The notes: generated by a model from the letters alone, not told the origin. A DNA stretch of 33,800 nucleotides from Marilutibacter maris (GCF_006546735.2 NZ_VICD02000030.1:1-33800); one strand, 5' to 3'; positions 1 to 8,814 are shown, numbered from the stretch's first letter. Program-made: numbers and translations.

Positions 1-43
1 GGTCTTCGCGGAGCTGGCGGCGCGGGTCGGGCTCTGGGCTCAT
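1..43 (-). CDS. ygfA: 5-formyltetrahydrofolate cyclo-ligase, N-terminal 14 codons only
   Basis: Only the start of this gene is in the window: an ATG at 43 on the minus strand opens a frame reading MSPEPDPRRQLRED and then leaves the left edge. The family (5-FCL/MTHFS) converts 5-formyl-THF to 5,10-methenyl-THF in the cytoplasm and typically begins with an Arg-rich 'LR' helix like this one. The identification rests mainly on position: in Gammaproteobacteria ygfA lies directly downstream of the 6S RNA gene and zapA, as here. The stretch 44-159 between it and the 6S RNA shows no other gene, and the two are probably co-transcribed as in E. coli. Catalytic parts are not visible, so the call is contextual. 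Confidence 0.6.
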   Translation of the reverse strand, partial: MSPEPDPRRQLRED

Positions 44-159
44 CCGGTCCGGTGGCGGTTCGCGGCAGCCGGGCGGCGCCGGGTAGGCGGGCGACGGATT
101 CGGACCGCCGTCCCCAGACATGCGAACAGCGCCATGGAGGCGCTGTGCGCGGGTATGAA

Positions 160-346
160 AAGTCCTCCACCAATGGCGATGCGCGCGAAACGACCTTGAA
201 CCCGGGGTTCAAGTGGGGATGCTTGGAGGCCGTCGGGCTTCCCGCTACAAGGCGGACCTGCACTCCGGGCCTTCGTCGCACCCCCGCGGTCGCAATTAAG
301 GGACAAGGCGAATGTTTGCGCGCGCCGTCATCCACAGCAGAGGACG
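160..346 (-). ncRNA. ssrS: 6S RNA
   Basis: 6S RNA binds sigma-70 RNA polymerase holoenzyme as a promoter mimic and damps transcription in stationary phase. Three signs support the call. The closing stem is visible: GTCCTC at 345-340 pairs with GAGGAC at 167-162, followed inward by further pairing (GCGCGC segments on both arms). The 3' half contains CTTGAACCCCGGGTTCAAGG (211-192), a hairpin nearly identical to the corresponding E. coli 6S segment. The gene lies between zapA and ygfA on the same strand, the standard location. The length of about 185 nt fits. The ends are estimated from the closing stem and may be off by several bases. Confidence 0.88.
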
Positions 347-353
347 TGGGCGA

Positions 354-381
354 AGTATAGCGTGGTCGATGCCGGTGTCGC
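354..381 (-). promoter_or_regulatory. Candidate sigma-70 promoter of 6S RNA
   Basis: Read on the minus strand, TATACT at 359-354 is a near-consensus -10 box, with GCGACA at 381-376 as a partial -35 and a 16-nt spacer. The predicted start, about 7 nt downstream near 347, coincides with the 5' end of the 6S closing stem, which is the main support. Confidence 0.6.
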
Positions 382-440
382 GCCCGTTTGTCGGTGCGGA
401 CCGGTACCCGGTTCACGTTCGCCGATGCGGCCGCGTGGCT

Positions 441-755
441 TCAGCTCGCCGGAGTGTCGAGCAGACCGTCGAGCTTGCGGTTCAGGTCTTCCAGGGTGCG
501 CGTCAGCTCGCGCTCGTGGCGGCCGGACTCGGTACGCAGTTGCTGAAGCTCGTGGGCGAAGTTGAGCGCCGCCAGCACCGCGACGCGATCCAGCGCGACC
601 ATCCGGTTGCTGCCGCGGATCTCGCGCATCTTGCCGTCGAGCAGCTTGGCGGCGTCGAGCAGGTCGTCGCGCTCCTCGGGCTCGCAACCGACGGTGTACT
701 CGCGATCGAGCACGCGGATGCTGACCGGTGTGCTGGTGTGCGCCTTGGTGTTCAC
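441..755 (-). CDS. zapA: Cell division protein ZapA
   Basis: ZapA is a small cytoplasmic FtsZ-associated protein that bundles FtsZ filaments and links them to ZapB. The 104-residue product has the family layout: an N-terminal beta-alpha domain (PVSIRVLDREYTVGC, then the LLDAAKLLDGKM helix at about 32-43), the conserved ALDRVAVLAALNFAHEL segment at about 54-70, and a C-terminal coiled coil. The usual length is about 100-110 aa. The start ATG overlaps the upstream small coiled-coil gene by 4 nt (752-755), indicating translational coupling. The 6S RNA gene follows downstream, so the transcript may run zapA-ssrS-ygfA in addition to initiating at the ssrS promoter. Confidence 0.93.
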   Translation of the reverse strand: MNTKAHTSTPVSIRVLDREYTVGCEPEERDDLLDAAKLLDGKMREIRGSNRMVALDRVAVLAALNFAHELQQLRTESGRHERELTRTLEDLNRKLDGLLDTPAS

Positions 756-973
756 GTGTGCTGCTCCAGCGACTTCAGGCGCGCGATCATGGCTTCGACC
801 CGGACCCGGGCCTGCTCGTTCTTGGCCAGCAGCGCGGAACGCTCGCCGACGAGCTGTTCCTGTTGCTGCCGCAGACTGCGGTTCTCCTCGCCGAGCCGGC
901 GCGCGCGATCGGCCAGCTGCTCGACGCGGGCGGCCAGGGCTTGCAGTTGCGCGAGCAGTTCGGCGTGATCCAT
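752..973 (-). CDS. Small ZapB-like coiled-coil protein (TIGR02449 type)
   Basis: This 73-residue protein is almost entirely one amphipathic coiled coil (MDHAELLAQLQALAARVEQL ... SLRQQQEQLVGERSALLAKN ... MIARLKSLEQH). It lies directly upstream of zapA and overlaps it by 4 nt. Proteins of this kind (TIGR02449) are regularly encoded next to zapA in Xanthomonadales and pseudomonads and are thought to act in septum placement as ZapB-like partners; that role is family inference, as a coiled coil has no diagnostic residues. The large sensor gene ends 53 bp upstream on the same strand, so read-through into this operon is possible. An independent promoter was not identified. Confidence 0.85.
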   Translation of the reverse strand: MDHAELLAQLQALAARVEQLADRARRLGEENRSLRQQQEQLVGERSALLAKNEQARVRVEAMIARLKSLEQHT

Positions 974-1026
974 GTCGGCATGATGGGCAGCGGCCCGACC
1001 CGGGTCAAGCTGCCGCGGTCACGATG

Positions 1027-4000
1027 TCAATGGCCAGGCCCCGTGGGCGCGGATGGGCCGCCGCCGCCGGCCGCCGCGGTGGCCGGCGCGGTCGGCGGAT
1101 CGGGCCGCCATCCGGTCAGGAAGGCGGCGCAGGAGGACGCGTCCAGCGGCCGCGAGAGCCAGTAGCCCTGGACCTCGTCGCAGCCGTTGGCGAGAAGGAA
1201 CTGCAGCTGGCTTTCCTCCTCCACTCCCTCGGCGATCACGTTCAGGCCGAGCGAGTGCGCCATGGTGATGACCGTGCTGGTGATCGCGGCATCGTCGGAG
1301 TCGCCGCCAAGGTCGTCGATGAACTCCTTGTCGATCTTCAGCGAGGTGATCGGCAGCCGCTTCAGGTAGGCCAGCGACGAGTAGCCGGTGCCGAAATCGT
1401 CGACCGCCAGTCCCACGCCCAGCTTGCGCAGCGCACCGAGGGTCGCCGCGCCCTGCTCGGCATTGGCCATGATCACGCTCTCGGTCAGCTCCAGTTCGAG
1501 CCGCTCGGGCGGAATGCCGGTGTCCTCCAGCGCCCGCGCGACCACCTGCGGCAGGTTGCCGCGCAGCAACTGCAGGGCCGAGATGTTGACCGCCATGGTC
1601 AGGTCCGCATGCCCCTGGTGCCGCCACTGCATCAGGCGCATGCAGGCCTCGCGCAGCGCCCATTCGCCGATTTCGAGGATCAGGCCGGTCTCTTCCGCCA
1701 GCGGAATGAACTGGGCCGGCGGGATCATGCCGTGCTCGTCGCTGTGCCAGCGCAGCAGCGCCTCGACGCCGGTGATGCGCTGATCACGCAACGAGAGCTG
1801 CGGCTGATACACCAGTTGCAGCTCGCCGCGATCGAGGACCTTGCGCAGCGCGGCGGTGATGGTCGCGCGGCGACGGATCTCCACGTCCATCGCCTCGTGG
1901 TAGCGCATCCAGGTGCGGCGACCGGCGGCCTTGGCCTGGTACATCGCGGTATCGGCATGCTTGAGCAGGTCGGTCGGGACCTGGGCATGGTCGGGATAGA
2001 CGCTGATGCCGATCGAGGGCGAGATCGAAACGTCGTGGCGCTCGTCGAAGTCCAGTGCGGTCTCGAACGCCTCCAGCAGCTCGCGCGCGACCTGCTCGGC
2101 CTGCTCGATGCTCTCCAGGTCCTCCAGCACCACGGTGAACTCGTCGCCGCCGAGGCGGGCGACGGTGTGGTCGGGCCCCACCGTCTGCTGCAGCCGGTTG
2201 GCGGCGGCGCGCAGGATGCGATCGCCGGCGGCGTGGCCGAGCGAGTCGTTGATGTCCTTGAAGCGGTCGAGGTCGAGGAACAGCAGGGCGATCTTGCGGT
2301 TGTTGCGGCGCGCACGCACGATCGCCCGCGACAGTCGTTCCGACAGCAACGCGCGATTGGGCAGGCTGGTCAGGGTGTCGTAGTTGGCGAGGTAGCGCAG
2401 TTCCTGCTCCGCGCGCTTCTGGTCGGTGATGTCGGTCAGCACCGCGACGTAGTGGCCGACCTCGCCGCCGGCCTCGTGCACCGCGGTGCTCTGCAGCGCG
2501 CACAGGAACTCGTTGCCGTCCTTGCGCCGCTGCCAGACTTCGCCGGCGTTGCGTCCGTGACGTTCCAGCTCCTCGTGCAGTTGCTGGTAGACCCCGGGTT
2601 GATGCTGCTGGCTGTCGAGAATGCTGGTCGGGCGACCGATCACCTCGCTGGCCTGGTAGCCGGTCATGCGCTCGAACGCCGGATTGACGGAAACGAAGTT
2701 GAAGTCGCGGTCGAACACGGCCACCGCTTCGACCATGCTGTGCAGCACCGCGCTGGCGATCCTGCGCTCACGCTCGGCGCTGCGGCTGCGGGTGATGTCG
2801 CGGGCGGTACCGGCCACCCGTACCGCCCGGCCCTGGGCATCGCGCTCGACCACACGACCGCGCGCACGCACCCAGGCCCAGTCGCCGCCGGGCGTGCGCG
2901 AGCGGTGCTCGGAGAGGAACAGCGCGGTGTCTCCGCGCAGGTGCCGGCGCAGTTGCTCGGCCACTCGCGGCAGGTCGTCGGCATGCACCTCGTGGGTGGT
3001 GTTGACCTGGGTCTGGGTGGTGATTTGCGGGGTGGTGCCGTCGGGGTCGTGGACGCGCATCCAGTGGAGCTTCTTCTGGCTCAGGTCGTAGTCCCAGAAC
3101 TGGTCGCCGGAGGCCCACAGCGCCAGCTTCAGGCGCTCCTCGCGCTCGCGGATCTGCTGGAACCAGCCCTGTTCGCGCAGGTGATTGCGGCGCCAGCGCC
3201 AGCCGGCCACCAGCGCGCCCACCAGCGCGGCCAGCGCCACCAGCGCCACGGTCAGCGGGTGACGCCACAGCGGCGGCGCGACGTGGACCGGCACCTGCAG
3301 CTCGGACGTGTTCCAGACGCCGTCGCGATTGGTCGATTGCGCGCGGAACATGTAGTGGCCCGGTGGCAGTCGGGTATAGGTGATGTCCGGCTGGTCGCCG
3401 TTGTCGATCCAGTTGCGGTCGAAACCGTCCATCCGGTAGCGGTAGCGCAGCGAGGCGGCCGACGCATAGTCCAGCGCGCCGATGCGCAGGCGCAGCATGT
3501 CGGTGCCGCCGGGGATGTCGAGCATGCGCGGCTGCCACAGGGTCGCGCCATCGGTCGGCGACTGGGTGCCGATGCGCGCCGACAGCAGCCGCAGCGGCGG
3601 CACGTAGGTCGAATCTCGGATCCGGTCGGGCGCGAACAGGTTCAGTCCGCGCACGCCGCCGAACAGCAACCGACCATCGCGCAGCCGGGTCGAGGCGCCG
3701 CCGTTGAACTCCAGGTCCTGCAGACCGTCGGCCAGGCCGTAGTGGCGGATGTCGCCGCTGGCCGGATCGAAGCGCAGCATGCCGGTGTCGGTGCCCATCC
3801 ACAGCTGGCCGTCGCGACCCTCTTCGATCGAGAACACCATCGGCACCGGCCGACCGCCGAGGCTGGCGGCGAGCGGGTGGTCGAAGCGGATGCCGCCCTC
3901 GTCGTCCTCCAGCACCCGGCTCAGCCCCGAGCGGGTGCCGACCCAGACGGTGCCGGCGTGATCCATCCGCAATGCCCGCACCAGGTTGCCCGACAGGCTG

Positions 4001-5694
4001 TCGGGGGCGTCGGCGCCGTGATGGAAGCGGTGCAGACGCCCGCTGTCGGGATCCAGCATCCCCAGGCCGTCGCCGGCGCCGAACCAGATCCGTCCGTCGC
4101 GGTCCTCGAGCAGCGCGTGCACGGCGCCGCCGGGCAGTGGTCGCGGATCGTCTTCGCGATTGCCGTAGTGGACGATGCGGCCGCCATCGCGGGGCACGTG
4201 GAGGGCGCCGATGGTGGTGGTGCCCAGCCACAGGTCGCCGCGCCGGTCGGTCAGCACGCTGCGCAGGGAGACGCCGTCGTACTCGCCGAGGGGATGGACT
4301 TCGGCGGTGCCGGTGTCGGGTTCGAAGCGGACCAGGCCGCGATCGGTCGCCAGCCACATCCGCCCATGACCGGCATCGATGATGGAAACCACCCGCACGT
4401 TTCCGGCGTCGTCGGCGAATGCACGGGCCAGTTGCGCGGTCCATTCCTCGAAACGGTCGGCGCCGGGGTCGTAGTGCCAGAAACGGCTGTCGTCGGTGGC
4501 GATCCAGTAGCCGCCGTTCCTGCCCTCCAGGATCGCGCGGACACTGTTGCTGGAGATGATGCTGTAGCGGTCGAGATGGTCCAGATTGAAGATGTAGCGG
4601 AAGCGGGTGCCGCGCGGATCGGTGACCGCGGCGCCGCGGAACGAACCGCCCGCCCACAGCATGCCGCCGCGATCGACCAGCAGGGCATTGATGCTGCTTT
4701 CCGGCAGGCTGGCACGGACCAGCGGATCCTCCTGGATCCTTTGCGTGTGGCCGTTGTCGGGGTCGAGCCTGACCAGCCCCTCGCCGCTGATCGACAGCCA
4801 CAGATGCCGGTCGGGGGCTTCGGCGATCGCCTGCACCCGCGCGGTCCGGTCGAGCGCGTCGGCGTCGGCGGGCCACAGGCGCTGGAGCGTGTCGCCGTCG
4901 TCGCCGAGCCGGTAGAGCCCGTCGGATCGCCCGACCAGCACGCGGCCGGCGTGGTCGACCGCCAGCGCCAGTGCCGGTTGCGCGGTACCCACCCGTTGCG
5001 CGGAACCGCCGGGCGGGATCCGGAACAGGCCGATCGGGGTGGCGTACCAGACGCTGCCGCTGAGGTCGGAAACCAGCGCCTGGCGGCCGTTCTGTCCCAG
5101 TGCGCCGGGATCGAACATCAGTACCGGGGTGCGCTTTCCGGTCGTCGGCTCCAGCCGTTCGAGACCGGCTCCGGTGCCGATCCACAACTGGCCGGAGCGG
5201 GGCAGCAGCGCCCGTACCTGGCGATGGGCCCGCGTCGCCTCGGGCGCGGGCCGGAAACGCTGCACCTGGCCGCTGGTCAGATCGAGCCGCGCCACGTATT
5301 CGGAGTTGGAGCCGATCCACAGGCTGTGCATGTCGGCGACCGCGAGGGCGGTGACGCTGCTGTCGGGCAGGCTGGCCGGGTCGCGGGGGTCGTGGCGGAA
5401 CAACTGGTAGCGGTTGCCGTCGTAGCGGTGCAGGCCGCCCTGGGTGCCGACCCAGATGAAGCCCTGCGGGTCCTCGGCCAGCGCCTGCACCGTGGCCTGG
5501 GCGAGGCCCTGCTCGCTGCCGAGCTGGGTGAAGTAGTAGTCGCGGACGGTGGCATCGGCACTGTCGGGCAGCAACCACGGCAATCCGGCCAGCACCGCCC
5601 ACAGCAGGCCCACAGCGGCACGCGGCAGCCGACGGGCCGGACGGGCGGCTGTCGGTCGTGCATGGGCTGGGAACGGCCGTGGAGGCATCGGCAC
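1027..5694 (-). CDS. Propeller-type periplasmic sensor with PAS-PAS-GGDEF-EAL output
   Basis: This 1,555-residue inner-membrane protein probably couples an extracytoplasmic signal to c-di-GMP turnover. In order: an N-terminal signal/anchor segment (about 26-48); ligand-binding beta-propeller repeats of the Reg_prop type (recurring 'GxIWxGT.xGL.R.D' blocks, about 50-670); a Y_Y_Y domain (about 748-800); a membrane helix (about 813-833); two PAS domains (about 850-970 and 976-1095); a GGDEF domain with intact GGDEF (about 1181-1185); and an EAL domain with EALLRW (about 1310), ELTES, DDFGTG and AEGVE all present. The inhibitory RxxD site before GGDEF is absent (GPDH instead). The start is GTG at 5694; an in-frame ATG two codons later (5688) is as likely. 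The gene separates zapA from ygfB, which are neighbours in E. coli. The ligand is unknown; in Bacteroidetes similar sensor halves bind oligosaccharides. Confidence 0.9.
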   Translation of the reverse strand: MPMPPRPFPAHARPTAARPARRLPRAAVGLLWAVLAGLPWLLPDSADATVRDYYFTQLGSEQGLAQATVQALAEDPQGFIWVGTQGGLHRYDGNRYQLFRHDPRDPASLPDSSVTALAVADMHSLWIGSNSEYVARLDLTSGQVQRFRPAPEATRAHRQVRALLPRSGQLWIGTGAGLERLEPTTGKRTPVLMFDPGALGQNGRQALVSDLSGSVWYATPIGLFRIPPGGSAQRVGTAQPALALAVDHAGRVLVGRSDGLYRLGDDGDTLQRLWPADADALDRTARVQAIAEAPDRHLWLSISGEGLVRLDPDNGHTQRIQEDPLVRASLPESSINALLVDRGGMLWAGGSFRGAAVTDPRGTRFRYIFNLDHLDRYSIISSNSVRAILEGRNGGYWIATDDSRFWHYDPGADRFEEWTAQLARAFADDAGNVRVVSIIDAGHGRMWLATDRGLVRFEPDTGTAEVHPLGEYDGVSLRSVLTDRRGDLWLGTTTIGALHVPRDGGRIVHYGNREDDPRPLPGGAVHALLEDRDGRIWFGAGDGLGMLDPDSGRLHRFHHGADAPDSLSGNLVRALRMDHAGTVWVGTRSGLSRVLEDDEGGIRFDHPLAASLGGRPVPMVFSIEEGRDGQLWMGTDTGMLRFDPASGDIRHYGLADGLQDLEFNGGASTRLRDGRLLFGGVRGLNLFAPDRIRDSTYVPPLRLLSARIGTQSPTDGATLWQPRMLDIPGGTDMLRLRIGALDYASAASLRYRYRMDGFDRNWIDNGDQPDITYTRLPPGHYMFRAQSTNRDGVWNTSELQVPVHVAPPLWRHPLTVALVALAALVGALVAGWRWRRNHLREQGWFQQIREREERLKLALWASGDQFWDYDLSQKKLHWMRVHDPDGTTPQITTQTQVNTTHEVHADDLPRVAEQLRRHLRGDTALFLSEHRSRTPGGDWAWVRARGRVVERDAQGRAVRVAGTARDITRSRSAERERRIASAVLHSMVEAVAVFDRDFNFVSVNPAFERMTGYQASEVIGRPTSILDSQQHQPGVYQQLHEELERHGRNAGEVWQRRKDGNEFLCALQSTAVHEAGGEVGHYVAVLTDITDQKRAEQELRYLANYDTLTSLPNRALLSERLSRAIVRARRNNRKIALLFLDLDRFKDINDSLGHAAGDRILRAAANRLQQTVGPDHTVARLGGDEFTVVLEDLESIEQAEQVARELLEAFETALDFDERHDVSISPSIGISVYPDHAQVPTDLLKHADTAMYQAKAAGRRTWMRYHEAMDVEIRRRATITAALRKVLDRGELQLVYQPQLSLRDQRITGVEALLRWHSDEHGMIPPAQFIPLAEETGLILEIGEWALREACMRLMQWRHQGHADLTMAVNISALQLLRGNLPQVVARALEDTGIPPERLELELTESVIMANAEQGAATLGALRKLGVGLAVDDFGTGYSSLAYLKRLPITSLKIDKEFIDDLGGDSDDAAITSTVITMAHSLGLNVIAEGVEEESQLQFLLANGCDEVQGYWLSRPLDASSCAAFLTGWRPDPPTAPATAAAGGGGPSAPTGPGH

Positions 5695-5856
5695 GGGAAT
5701 CCTGCTGGAGTCCGGGCAGTGTAGGCAGGCTGTGACGGGCGTGCCAATCCGATGGTGCGAGCGGGCACGCGCCGTCTATCGCCCGGCACGGGCGCCGCCG
5801 CATCCATTTGCGGTTGTTACACTCTTGCTCATCCAGGTTTCAGCCATGAGTTGCCC

Positions 5857-6411
5857 GTGTCGGTCGCCCCTGACGAATTGCCCGCATTGAACGATGTCGA
5901 TGCCCAGATCCGCCGCCAGTCGCTGGCGCTTTCCGCGTCGGAGCTGCATGGCAGCCTGTGCGGCTGGCTGGCCGGGGGCTCGACGCTGAAGCCGGACTGG
6001 CTGTCGCGGCTGTTGCTGGACGACAGCCTGCCCGCGCCCGACCCTGGCTCGCCGTTCGACCGTCTGGCCCACGGCACCGCGGCGCAGATCGGCGACCGGG
6101 ATTTCGCCTTCGAATTGTTGCTGCCCGAATCCGATGCCAGCCTGGCCGAGCGCAGCGGCGCGCTGTTCGACTGGTGCCGCGGCTTCGTCGGTGCGTTCGG
6201 ACTGGCCGCCGGCGCGCAGCCGCCGCTGTCGGAGGAGGGCCAGGAAGCCCTGGCCGACCTGGCCCGACTGGCGGCGGCGCAGGCCCAGGACGAGGGCGAC
6301 GACTCCGACGAGGAGGCGCTGGTCGAGATCGAGGAATTCGTACGCGTCGCCGCGCTGCTGCTGCACGGCGACTGCGCGCTGGCCGCGCGCGACCGCCAGC
6401 GCCTGAACTGA
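5857..6411 (+). CDS. ygfB: YgfB / UPF0149 family protein
   Basis: This is a small cytoplasmic all-helical protein of the YecA/YgfB family, conserved upstream of pepP. Supporting features are the ELHGSLCGWLAGG motif near the N-terminus, the DWCRGFVGAFGL segment in the middle and an acidic C-terminal part (DEGDDSDEEALVEIEEFVRVAALLL). The frame is open back to 5752, but homology to the family starts only around residue 36 of that frame. I therefore place the start at GTG 5857 (184 aa, normal family length); TTG 5851 is an alternative. No clear ribosome-binding site precedes either. A TTACACT box near 5817 may be the -10 of its promoter. pepP starts 4 bp after the stop, so the two form an operon. 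The E. coli member's biochemical role is unsettled. Confidence 0.87.
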   Translation: MSVAPDELPALNDVDAQIRRQSLALSASELHGSLCGWLAGGSTLKPDWLSRLLLDDSLPAPDPGSPFDRLAHGTAAQIGDRDFAFELLLPESDASLAERSGALFDWCRGFVGAFGLAAGAQPPLSEEGQEALADLARLAAAQAQDEGDDSDEEALVEIEEFVRVAALLLHGDCALAARDRQRLN

Positions 6412-6415
6412 GCGG

Positions 6416-7798
6416 GTGTCCGAGCCCCGTTCCCGGACTCGCTCCCAGCCCCCAAGCCCGTCTCCAAGGCCCGTGCACAAGCCGCTCTCGATTCCGAATC
6501 GCAATCACGTCCGTCGTCGTCGCCAGCTGATGCGCATGGTCGGCGGCGACGCGATCCTGGTCCTGCCGGCCGCGGAAGAACGCATCCGCAGTCGCGATAC
6601 CCATTATCCGTACCGGCAGGATTCCGATTTCTGGTACCTGAGCGGTTTCGAGGAGCCCGAGGCGGTCCTGGTGCTGGTACCCGGCCGCCGCCACGGCGAG
6701 ACCCTGTTGTTCTGCCGCGAGCGCGATCCCGAGCGCGAGGGCTGGGACGGCCCGCGTCATGGGCCGGAGGGCGCGGTGGAGGCGTTCGGCTTCGACGATG
6801 CCTATCCGATCGGCGATCTCGACGACATCCTGCCCGGTCTGCTGGAAGGCCGCACCCGGGTCTACTACCACTTCGGTCGCGACCAGGAGTTCGATCTCAA
6901 GCTGATCGGCTGGGTCAATCGGGTGCGCGCCCAGGTCCGTCATGGCGCGCAACCGCCGCACGAGTTCCTCGAGCTGGGCCACCTGCTCGATGAAATGCGT
7001 CTGTTCAAGGATCGCGATGAGCTGCGGTTGATGCAGCGCGCCGCCGACATCAGCATGCGCGCCCATGCCGAGGCGATGCGGGTCGTGCGCCCGGGCATGC
7101 ACGAGTACGAGCTGCAGGCCGAACTGGAGCGGGTGTTCCGCGCCTGCGACGCGGTGCCGGCCTACGGCAGCATCGTCGGCGCCGGTGCCAATGCCTGCGT
7201 GCTGCACTACGTCGCCAATGGCGGCCGGATCCGCGACGGCGACCTGGTGCTGGTCGACGCCGGCGCCGAGTATCGCGGCTACGCTTCCGACATCACCCGC
7301 ACCTTTCCCGCCAACGGCCGCTTCAGCAAGGAGCAGCGCCTGCTGCACGACCTGGTGGGCCAGGCGCAGGCGGCGGCGCTGGCGCAGGCGCGCCCGGGGG
7401 TGCCCTACGAAGCCGGCCACGATGCCGCGGTCGCGACCCTGACCGAGGGCCTGCTCCGCCTGGGGCTGCTCAAGGGCCGCCTGGAGAAGAACATCGCCGA
7501 CGGCAGCTACCGGCGCTACTACCGGCACAAGACCGGCCATTGGATCGGCCTGGACGTGCACGATGTCGGCGAGTACCGCATCGACGGCGAATCGCGTCTG
7601 CTCGAGCCAGGCATGGTGTTCACCATCGAACCCGGCCTTTACATCGGCGCCGACGACACCCGGGTGGCGGCGAAATGGCGCGGCATCGGCATCCGCACCG
7701 AGGACGATGTGCTGGTCACCAGCGATGGCCACAAGGTGCTGACCGAGGGACTGGCACGCAGCGCCGACGAGATCGAGGCGCTGATGGCGCAGGCCTGA
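6416..7798 (+). CDS. pepP: Xaa-Pro aminopeptidase (M24B)
   Basis: A cytoplasmic di-manganese peptidase that removes the N-terminal residue from peptides with proline at position two. The N-terminal domain shows the signature YPYRQDSDFWYLSGFEEPEA (about residues 63-82). The five metal ligands are all present in the C-terminal 'pita-bread' fold: the two Asp of VDAGAEYRGYASDITRTF, His in KTGHWIGLDVHDVG, Glu in FTIEPGLYIG and Glu in GIRTEDDVL. The length of 460 aa is somewhat above the usual 435-445 because of a basic, Pro/Ser-rich N-terminal stretch. The GTG at 6416 may therefore be too early, and GTG 6473 would give a typical protein. In E. coli ubiH and ubiI follow pepP; here they are replaced by a secreted lyase-like gene. 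Confidence 0.96.
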   Translation: MSEPRSRTRSQPPSPSPRPVHKPLSIPNRNHVRRRRQLMRMVGGDAILVLPAAEERIRSRDTHYPYRQDSDFWYLSGFEEPEAVLVLVPGRRHGETLLFCRERDPEREGWDGPRHGPEGAVEAFGFDDAYPIGDLDDILPGLLEGRTRVYYHFGRDQEFDLKLIGWVNRVRAQVRHGAQPPHEFLELGHLLDEMRLFKDRDELRLMQRAADISMRAHAEAMRVVRPGMHEYELQAELERVFRACDAVPAYGSIVGAGANACVLHYVANGGRIRDGDLVLVDAGAEYRGYASDITRTFPANGRFSKEQRLLHDLVGQAQAAALAQARPGVPYEAGHDAAVATLTEGLLRLGLLKGRLEKNIADGSYRRYYRHKTGHWIGLDVHDVGEYRIDGESRLLEPGMVFTIEPGLYIGADDTRVAAKWRGIGIRTEDDVLVTSDGHKVLTEGLARSADEIEALMAQA

Positions 7799-7923
7799 AC
7801 ACAGCTTCCGATCACCTGTTCACCGAGCTTCCGCGCGCGCGACCCGGTCCGAAAGGAGGCGTTGCGGGCACGGACATCAGCGCCTAACCTGCAGGCCACG
7901 CGGTTTGCAGGAGCAATGGAGCC

Positions 7924-8814
7924 ATGGGACGGGAGATTCTGAATCGTCTGGGTGGCGTCGGGTCCGCAATCGGGCGGAGGGGCTGGTGGAGGAGGACCAC
8001 GGGAGCGTTCGTGCTGCTGTGCGCGGCGAACCTGCAGGTACAGGCCCAGACTCCGTACGTGCATATCGATGCCGAGTCTCCAACCTATCTGGAGTACGAG
8101 GTGTCGGCCCGGCCAAACGGCTGGTATCACGCCTTGCGCGACATCGCGATCGGTCCCGATCGCGATATGCCCGCCGATGGCGACTACGTCGCGGCATGGA
8201 TATCGGGCACGATGTCCTATACCGGTGGCAGAAGCATCGGCCTGCGCGCGTACCCGTCGGTGGGGCCGAACAGAGACCGGATCGAGATCCGGGCGGTGCA
8301 CGGCGACAATGACGGCTTCAGGCTTGCCAACGCGACCACCCGGTATTTCGGGTACGCGTTCATGCTTCACAACCAGACCCAGGCCCCGATCGGCACCAGC
8401 GACGCGCACATCATGCAGGTGTGGCAGCGACCATCCGGCAGCGTCCAGCAGGGCAAGGTGCCGTTCACGCTTTCCCTGGGCAACGACTACCGTCTACACG
8501 CGAAGGCGCGGACGCATGTGGGGACCTGGAACATCTGGCATTCCGAGCCCGTGAGCAAGGGCGAATGGCATACGCTGGTGTACGAGCTGCGGCCGAGCTA
8601 CAACGGCGACAGCCAGAGCGGCACCATCGCCATATGGTTCGATGGTGTCGAAGTCACCCGTTGGGTGGGCGATTGGGGCAACCCTCCCAGTCTGGGATAC
8701 ACCGAGTACTTCGACGTCAGGTGCGGCATCTACCGGTCCGCCCAGAACACCCACACCATCATCATGTACGACGATGTGCGTTTCGGTCTGACCCGGGAGT
8801 CCGTCACGCCCTAG
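7924..8814 (+). CDS. Secreted polysaccharide lyase-like protein (jelly-roll fold)
   Basis: A 296-residue exported protein with a long, Arg-rich N-terminal signal peptide (hydrophobic core TTGAFVLLCAANLQVQA, likely cleaved before QTPY). The mature part resembles the beta-jelly-roll fold of polysaccharide lyases grouped as PF14099 (heparin lyase I-like/PL20-like). Visible hallmarks are YFGYAFMLHN, HIMQVWQRPSG, KGEWHTLVYELRPSYNG followed by GTIAIWFDGVEVTRW, and YFDVRCGIYRS followed by IIMYDDVRFG at the C-terminus. In this fold the 'GEWH..V', 'G.I.IWFDG' and 'K.GIYR' strands are recurrent. Substrate and catalytic residues cannot be assigned, and a non-catalytic carbohydrate-binding role is possible. 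An AGGAG at 7909-7913, 10 nt upstream, supports the ATG. The gene is flanked by pepP and convergent pepQ, and third codon positions look slightly less GC-rich than in its neighbours, suggesting later acquisition. Confidence 0.7.
   Translation: MGREILNRLGGVGSAIGRRGWWRRTTGAFVLLCAANLQVQAQTPYVHIDAESPTYLEYEVSARPNGWYHALRDIAIGPDRDMPADGDYVAAWISGTMSYTGGRSIGLRAYPSVGPNRDRIEIRAVHGDNDGFRLANATTRYFGYAFMLHNQTQAPIGTSDAHIMQVWQRPSGSVQQGKVPFTLSLGNDYRLHAKARTHVGTWNIWHSEPVSKGEWHTLVYELRPSYNGDSQSGTIAIWFDGVEVTRWVGDWGNPPSLGYTEYFDVRCGIYRSAQNTHTIIMYDDVRFGLTRESVTP

Noticed and set aside
562-5724. A 1,720-codon open frame on the plus strand opposite the propeller sensor gene
   Set aside because: The translation is low in structure, rich in repeated Ala/Gly/Val/Gln/His and lacks recognisable domains. 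It mirrors codon bias of the minus-strand gene, which has clear domains throughout.
5846-5890. A 14-codon ORF (MSCPCRSPLTNCPH) overlapping the ygfB start, as a leader peptide or a frameshift
   Set aside because: Nothing supports translation, and ygfB is intact in its own frame from 5857.
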